Source of the DNA: Amphiura filiformis
Taxonomy: Eukaryota > Echinodermata > Ophiuroidea > Amphilepidida > Amphiuridae
DNA: 64,000 nt
Reading direction: 5' to 3'
Assembly (NCBI RefSeq): GCF_039555335.1
Contig: NC_092635.1
Span: 56,518,258 to 56,582,257, forward strand
Part shown: positions 57,124-64,000 of the stretch, piece by piece
Layout: each line of letters begins with the position of its first letter
Position numbering within the stretch: position 1 is the stretch's first letter
Translations under genes and position numbers: made by a program
The notes under the pieces: generated by a model
The model's input: only the letters and a program-made list of their open reading frames with translations
What the model was told of the DNA's origin: nothing
The model's database searches: none

Positions 57124-58894
57124 AGTAAATTATATACCTGGTCGGCTGGTCCCATGTACCCATACCTAGTGTATGGGTACATGGTATAACCAGGCATTCA
57201 AACAGCCACGGAGAGAGCTGTCAAAGAGTGTATATTTCAAAACATGATAACTGCACCAGTTATAAAAATTCCACACACATACCACTTTTAAAATGCACTC
57301 AAAGTCCTTATTCCATATCTGAAAAATATGATCCCCAATTTGTACTTACTTTATTGATAAAAGTCTAAATATCCACATGACAAATTCAGCTGTACATGTC
57401 CATTGTATATGTTCACAACATGACCCAAAATCATAACCTTTCAGACCTTAGACACATGCACAAGGCCTTGATAGCACTGCCATGTGCAGTCAATAGCCCA
57501 ACATGCTGAACAAGAGACTGGTTGAGAGTCCATGTGTTCATTGACCTGCACATGTCAGCACATGCTTCAACTGCTGATGTGTCATATTTAGCAATGTCAT
57601 GATATCAACCTCATAGTCACAGTCTCTGTTCTGTGGGGTATTGGTAGAATAACACATGTCTTTATGAAAGGTCAAAAGTTAGGGATTGTTTTGTCAGACA
57701 TTTTGAGAGCTAGATTTGATCAACACCATTTGAAGCATGTTGTAGCTTACAAGCAGGACACATAATTTCAGGATATTGACTACAAATTTGGACCAATAAA
57801 TTTCCAGAGACATAATACAACCAAGGAAGCTTACTTCAAAGATGTAAAGGGCAACAGTGACATGATAAGTGAAATAGTTAGGGAAGAATACCTTGGTGTA
57901 CATTTGAAATGTAATTTCTGGTTTTTGTACATGGACTTCATGTCTCCCTATTCCACACATATAGGTAAATTAGTGTTTGAATCTCTCATTGAAATACACA
58001 GTAAATTGATGAACTTTGCATTTTGGGAATTAGAACATTACTGTGTATTTCAATGCGATCTCCAAACAGTCATTTAACCATGAAGATGGCTTGACACCAC
58101 TTTGATTTCTGGTACAGAGGAACATCATAGAAGTATTTTGAATATGTGAGAGTTTGATTATGGTGGGTCATTTCCCACATAATAAAATTTGGGTTGGTAT
58201 TTAGGACAATTTTGTGTGTATTTCAATGGGAAGTGGACAAATTGCGTCAAAAAACATCAAATATTCAACGAGCCATAACTCAGAAACGAGTCAACGACAA
58301 GGAGTTGAGACCTACCGTTTGAAATGTGTTCATTTGACCCATAGGTCTATGATATTTGTGATTTTAAAGAAAATCTGAGAGGGTGACCAGCCAACCTTTT
58401 CTGAAAATTAGGTGAGTTGATATGGAATGACTCAATACGCAATTTTTCTCGTCGTGAAACTCGCTTTTTAGTGCTTTTGAAAAGCAGCTTAGTGCTTTTG
58501 AAAAGCAAAATTTTAAGATGAAATAGGTCCCGGACAGAACCTGCCTCCAGTCGGAAAATGTCATAGGCGATGAAAAATATATTCAAAATAAAAATAAAAT
58601 AAAATCCCAAAACTATGGGATATTTTTGATAATTATAAAAATAATTTCCAACTTGGAAATTCCTTGGTAATTACTAACTTGTAATATCTTATTTTATTTC
58701 AAGTATTACCTGTATACTAACATGTCAATCAATAACCTGTCAATCATCCTTTGATCTAATTGACGGTCTCCGCGGATTATATTGATTAATCAACTATGAA
58801 AAGATTGTTGATTCATGTCATGTCGGCTTTTAATATAAACTTGCATTTTTAAATAACGTGGCAAAATTATCATGACTTTCTAGGCTGTATCTGA

Positions 58895-59074
58895 AATTGC
58901 ATATACTGCACTGATATAATAAACTAAACTAAACTTCTGAGAAAATATGTTCATTTTCATTGTAATTTTAATCGGACTCTTTAGGCAAAAAATTGCATTA
59001 ATTAGAGTTTTGAATCTAGTTACATATTTTCTCAGAAGTTTAGTTTAGTTTATTATATCAGCGCAGTATATATG
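58895..59074. mobile_element. Foldback MITE
   Basis: ATATACTGCACTGATATAAT and AAACTAAACTAAACTTCTGA at the left pair with the complement at 59020-59072. AT-rich centre. Confidence 0.75.
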
Positions 59075-61065
59075 TTAGAAATAATAGTAACAACTGCCAG
59101 GGAAGTTTTCTGGTCATTCTAAACTGTGATGTTCTAAAATAATCAAAGATATAAATCTTATAACAATTTTTAAATATTTATTAGTCTCAGATAATTATTC
59201 ATCCTCATATAGCTTGATATGCGCGTTACAACTCTCTACAATAACTTATTATACGGTATACATCTTTAATTGAAATGTTATTATTTTAATTATATAATAA
59301 TAATTTTGTAATAATTTTAAATAATAATGTTTCAGATACATTATGTAGTAGGCCTATATGTATTCTTAGTACATATAATTTTGATAATTGTAATTGACAG
59401 TTATCATGATTCATTTTGTTCTTAATTTCTGCGACTTACCTGTCAATCACGGACTAATTATGATTGATTTAAACACTACGGCACATCTACGCTGTGTCCT
59501 AATCCTCTCAATATGCCAGCAATTTTAAGGCGGGATGTTTTAACTCGATGATGTCAATACAAATGTTGGCCTATATTTATTTTATTGATTTATATCATAC
59601 GCTAATTGGCATAATTATTCCCAGAATATCATGATTATATAAATCCTCTAAACCATGATAACAGGGGTAAATATTACATGTAGGCCCTACTTATTAGGCT
59701 CTAATAACAGAATCTTTAAAAATAATTTACCTAACAATATAAATAATGATAATTATTATTTTTGCAGTAAAATTATTATTTTCATATGATAACAATAAAA
59801 AATAACTATCATCAAAGGGACAGGTGTGATATTCTGAGAGATGTCCCTGATTTTGCCCGTTTATTTTTCTTGTTTGATCTCATTCTGCAACCAAAAGACT
59901 CAAGCTTAGAATATGGCACAGAAAGAACTCATTTTTAGGGTCTTCCCTCAAAAGGCCCTATTTGTTAGCATCTGCCCCGAATGACCCCATTTTGGGGTCA
60001 TACAATGTACTCCTATTTTTTCTCATTATCATGTTTCGATGAGTCCAAGTGTGTGAAAATATTGTATCCAAAACATAATAATGCATGATAAAATTGTAAT
60101 GCTTTACGCCAAATATTTATTGGTCTCGCTATATAAATTTTAAAATATTGGACATACCAAAATTTTAAAACTCATAGCTCCACCAATGGGCTCAATTGAT
60201 CCAATTTTATATCACAATTTTGTCCCCGAAATACCCATGACCGCAAATAATTGATTCCTCTAATTTAATTTTCTAGATTAATTTTCTGAAAGTAAGACGA
60301 ACTCAGTTTCACCCCATTCAAACCCGTCTTAATTGTTCATCGAGTGGTTACTTATTTGATTGAATTCATACTAAAATATGCAACGAAGGTACCATTGCGC
60401 CAATTCACCAATTTAAACATCTATTTATTTTTGGTAACAACTAACAAAGGACCACTTCGTATAACTTCCAAATCTGGGTGCTTGATATACCTAGATTTGG
60501 AAGACGGGTGCACATGATGTGTACCTTGTTTGTTATTTAAATTTTATTTAAGCATGTCGTATGTAAAGGCCCCCTCCGGGTGTTACTGATAATAGTCATT
60601 ATCAAATATACTAGTACATTCTAAAGTTATTATGTAGGCCTATAGGCTAAGTAATGTTATGTTGCATTAATAAAAATGCTATAACAAATTTATTACCAAA
60701 GAACTTATCGGGGATTATTTATAAGCCACTGTCTCCTATCAGGGATTTCTCTTTTAACAAAGGAGCACCGGCGCATTGCAGCGCACTGCAGCAGCACACG
60801 AACGATCGTAGGTCTACATTATGGCTTCATCTCTTGACCCCGGCTCTTGACAGCTTTCGGCACACTAAATTAATATTGAAAGGGAGCTAGAGAAAAAAGA
60901 AAGAGAGAAACTTAATAAGAAAGAAGGGGAAGGACACAAAGACTTCAGTTGAGCCTGTCAATTGTCACCAAGAAATTTAAGAAAGAAGGAAGTTCGAAGT
61001 TGTATTGATTGGCCGTATGACCGCATGCACTGCATTCACGTCACTTTACAGTTTACACAGTGAGT
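59075..61065. other. AT-rich intergenic stretch
   Basis: Very AT-rich at 59140-59420 and 59560-59830. No coding exon, RNA gene or bounded element recognised; a GA-rich tract lies at 60890-60940. Confidence 0.4.
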
Positions 61066-61069
61066 CAAT

Positions 61070-61170
61070 TGGGGCGAACTTGTCGTGTATGTACGTGTAT
61101 TGGGGCGAACTGGTCGTGGTATGTACGTGTATTGGGGCGAACTGGTAGTGGTATGTACTGGTGTGGGGCG
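61070..61170. repeat. Short tandem repeat, three units of about 35 bp
   Basis: GGGGCGAACTGGTCGTGGTA and TGTACGTGTATT repeated; GGGGCGAA occurs at 61072, 61105 and 61136, with one more at 61166. Confidence 0.75.
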
Positions 61171-61490
61171 AAACGTCCTGACACCCATGGCACTGCACCC
61201 CGCACTGCACTGACTGGCACTGGCCACTGATTCTGTCATGCATGCATGGCAAGGATGGGATTTAAACGTTTTATTGCGAGCTCTCCACGATTCTGGCGAG
61301 TAGATTTCTTGCAATATTTGGCTTTTTACCATCCATTTTATATCCTTCGATGTACATGTAATATGATTTGCCTTCTTGGGGAGCTAAGGCGCGCCTAGGC
61401 GTATAAGACTGGCAGCGAGTCTATACTGAAATTTATTTTGATGACTTCAGTTGTCTTCACTTATGTGACAGCAAAGTTTGCTAATTGTTC

Positions 61491-61722
61491 AGATAAACCA
61501 TGCCAACAATTCACCGATGTGTCATTTGAGCAACTTTTTCGGGCGCTATACCTGTTGTGATGGGCATTGTTTACTTCCGAATTTCCATTGCTTTACATCA
61601 TGGTGTCATACTTCACTGATTTAGTGATTCTGACATGTTTTGAGATAGCTCCACATTCTATCCTCAATCCATCATCGGTTACCAGCGGCCTGGATTGAGG
61701 ATAGACTTTTCGATCAACATGT
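61491..61722. repeat. Duplicated block, copy 1
   Basis: Shares TGTGTCATTTGAGCAACTTT, TGTTTACTTCCGAATTTCCA and GGCCTGGATTGAGGATAGAC with 62131-62366. Moderately diverged; 640 bp separates the copies. Confidence 0.8.
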
Positions 61723-62130
61723 ATTACAAACAATGTATGCAGGATCACAATGATACAGTCACAAATGTGAATGTACACAGTCAGTCCGGGCTAGTTGTCC
61801 AAGTCCAACTTAGTTTCGTCAGTGTTTTAACGGAATGCTACTCAATAGAATGATTTGCGATACTGATGTCAAAATCAAATAAGTAAATATTGTGGATTGA
61901 TCACGAAATCTCTACAATGTGCTATCCACGACGTCACACTATATCTGTAGAACTTTACCAGATAGAGATAGAGCATGGAACTATAACTACTTTAGTCACT
62001 TAATCGTCAGCAATTTTCAAACATATTTTAAAACAATACTTCGTGAAGTTTAATGTTACTGAAATTAATTTGGATGACTTATCTATATGATGTATCTTCA
62101 GATCAAAGTTTGCTCATTTTTAAGAAATTA

Positions 62131-62366
62131 ACCATGTCCATGATGCTAACAATTTGCCAATGTGTCATTTGAGCAACTTTTCAGGCGCTATATACCCTGT
62201 TGTGATCGGCGTTGTTTACTTCCGAATTTCCATTGCTTTACACGCCCGCACGGTGTCATGCTTCACTGACTCTGATGCATTTTGAGATGGCGCCAACTTG
62301 CCACCATGCTCTATCCTTTCGGTTATCAGTGGCCTGGATTGAGGATAGACTTCTCGATCAAATCAG
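62131..62366. repeat. Duplicated block, copy 2
   Basis: Direct repeat of 61491-61722. Both end with a GGATTGAGGATAGACTT word followed by TCGATCAA. It lies about 440 bp before the possible first exon at 62808. Confidence 0.8.
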
Positions 62367-62444
62367 TTAAAGTTCGCCTTGTTTTGAATGAGCCCAATTC
62401 TTATCAAAATTGTCCTTGACCATGCTGATTTGGCTATTACAGTT

Positions 62445-62735
62445 GAAATCCATATACACCCCTATGGCAGATATGGCCTTAACCCCCTGAGCACTACCTG
62501 CCGATCTAACATTGCATCTGATTGGTCAATTACATGATATCTTTACTTTAATCACCAATCAGAATGGAGCTTTGCAAATAATTCACCCCAATTTTTTGTG
62601 TGGTGAAATTATTCTAACAATGTTGCTGATTGGTCCAATTGATAATGAAAACTTCTTTTTGGCCAATCGGCAGGTAGTTCACATGGCTAAATCTTCCACA
62701 TGGGGTGTAGAACTGTAGATTTCAAATGGAATAAC
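62445..62735. mobile_element. CAACTGGAATA-family MITE split by an ACTACCTGCCGAT MITE
   Basis: The outer element (about 62445-62735) starts GTTGAAATCCATATACACCCC and ends GATTTCAAATGGAATAAC. It is interrupted at GGCCTTAA by the inner element 62483-62687 (ends CCCCTGAGCACTACCTGCC and GGCAGGTAGTTCACATGG), which matches 42978-43160. Confidence 0.7.
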
Positions 62736-62807
62736 ACATAATTTACATAAACATCATTTCATTCATCTGTACACGTATATGTATTCTGTTTTGCTATAGA
62801 ACTCGTC

Positions 62808-62882
62808 ATGTCTAAACATCCAGACTACATGGGCACAGGGTTTGCCATGCATCATAATAGGAGACTCAAATGGGATCAGAAG
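62808..62882 (+). CDS. Possible first coding exon of an unidentified gene
   Basis: ATG at 62808 opens 25 codons, MSKHPDYMGTGFAMHHNRRL then KWDQK, ending exactly at an AAG|GTATGT donor in phase 0. A TTTTGCTATAG acceptor-like site lies just upstream. The composition looks protein-like and unlike the surrounding repeats. I do not recognise the family; the rest of the gene would be beyond the window. Divergent to USP19. Confidence 0.4.
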
Positions 62883-63529
62883 GTATGTGTACACTAAGGC
62901 AGGGATTTTGGGGTAATGTACCTGGGTACCCGGCGCATCTTTCAAGTGGGTAATCAGGTACCAGAAATTGCAAAACAAAAAGTTAGGTTATTTATTTTTT
63001 AGGGTTTGGAGTGTCCCTGGGCCTAAAGCTAAATGCTAGGATCATTCATGGTCGACCTACTCACACACACACCCCCACACACCCCCGTGCATTACATATA
63101 CTTCTGAGGACCTGAAAAAAACCGACCAAATGTCCAAATGTGTGTGTGTCCTCGGTGTGTTGTTATGTCAAGTGCTCAAGAGGTCGGTCGATTCCGGTTA
63201 ACACTATGAGGACATTAAGCTATAGAGGGGGTAGTAGGGTATAATACCTCATTTTTCACCGTTTAACAAGGTTTGCGTAGCGAGGACGTGTGTTTAGGTC
63301 CTTTGTAAAAAAAAATGTCCTCGGTGTGTCGGGTGTGTTGTTATGTCAGAGTTCTCGGAAGTATTTGTAATGCAAACGCACACACAAATTATGTGTTCAT
63401 ATCATTTATACTCTATTAATGATTTCAAAATGGATACAAATCTAATTCTTTTGTATTCAACACATACATGTAGGCCGATGACGTTCTAGGTTAAGGGCTG
63501 GGGTATGAACGTTTGGACAGTATTTATTT

Positions 63530-64000
63530 TGGGACATTAGAGCACATCAGACATATCGAATTGCATTCTGAATACGAAGAATATCATTCTGATATCAAAT
63601 AATTTTGATTTTTGAAATTGCAATTTAATACACATTTTATGGCAAATCATTAAAATTGATATTTTGATATTTAACAGTACTTGAAGTAAACTTTGTAAAT
63701 CTGATGATTTATACTTAAAGTGTATGTAGGTGGGATGAAAAAGCCGACGATCAATTGAAAATTTTGACCTTTCGTATTGAAGATATGGATTTTTTCCCAA
63801 AACACCAAAAAAAAAAAATTAGGTCTTTTGGGAAAAAATCCATATCTTTAATAATGAAAGGTCAAAATTTTCAATTGACCGTCGGCTTTTCCTCCCTGCT
63901 ACATACACTTTAAGAATATATCATTAGATTTATATAATTTACTTGAGGACTGTTATATATCAAAAATTTGAAAAATATCACATTTTTATAATTTGTCATA
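63530..64000. mobile_element. Large foldback element cut by window end
   Basis: Arms of at least 190 bp meet at a loop near 63800-63830: GACCTTTCGTATTGAAGATA pairs with TATCTTTAATAATGAAAGGTC, and TTAAAGTGTATGTAG with CTACATACACTTTAA. A relative lies at 52760-53275. The frame at 63537-63800 is a shadow. Confidence 0.75.

Larger units (their letters stand above)
55925..58190. mobile_element. Outer TIR element carrying two nested insertions
   Basis: Inverted arms of about 105 bp: 55925-56032 (CCACCATAACCAAACTC ... GTGTCAAGCCATCTTCATGG) pair with 58078-58185. The left arm is directly followed by the element at 56040-57123. Confidence 0.7.

Overview
The window is a piece of an intron-rich animal genome. 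Nearly all of its recognisable coding content is one gene on the minus strand, USP19 (ubiquitin-specific protease 19). I could trace 27 coding exons from about 48941 (5' side) down to the stop codon at 5046. Splice phases agree across all junctions and the traced exons sum to 1238 codons plus stop. The predicted protein has two CS (p23/HSP20-like) domains, a USP catalytic core with Cys and His boxes and two zinc-ribbon CxxC pairs, and a MYND zinc finger inserted in the core. This order is diagnostic for animal USP19. The first traced exon begins at a splice acceptor and has no plausible initiator Met, so the N-terminus is upstream and was not found.

The host is probably a marine deuterostome invertebrate, perhaps an echinoderm. 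This is an inference from metazoan USP19 architecture, AT-rich long introns, dense families of small inverted-repeat elements and recurrent words such as TAGGCCTA and TACATGTA. I hold it with low confidence.

Layout. 1-5045: downstream flank, with a partial MITE at the left edge, foldback elements and a mariner-type remnant (3882-4975) ending 70 bp from the USP19 stop. 5046-48941: USP19. Its introns hold an almost intact LINE (EN plus RT, 18109-21220, antisense to USP19), two copies of a tRNA-derived SINE (one split by a 1.5 kb transposon), several hAT-type elements with 8-bp target duplications, many foldback MITEs, a 1.4 kb minisatellite (36397-37800) and short tandem repeats. 48942-62800: mostly repeats, including a three-level nest of transposons at 55925-58190. 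61490-62365: a diverged duplicated block. 62808-62882: a possible first coding exon of an unidentified plus-strand gene. The right edge is cut inside a large foldback.

The most interesting points are: a nearly perfect in-frame tandem duplication of USP19 exon 17 (one substitution in 95 bp); transposon ends lying 11-14 nt from USP19 splice donors; and well-bounded non-autonomous DNA transposon families whose boundaries can be read from nested insertions. I see no operon, CRISPR array, prophage or similar bacterial-type system.
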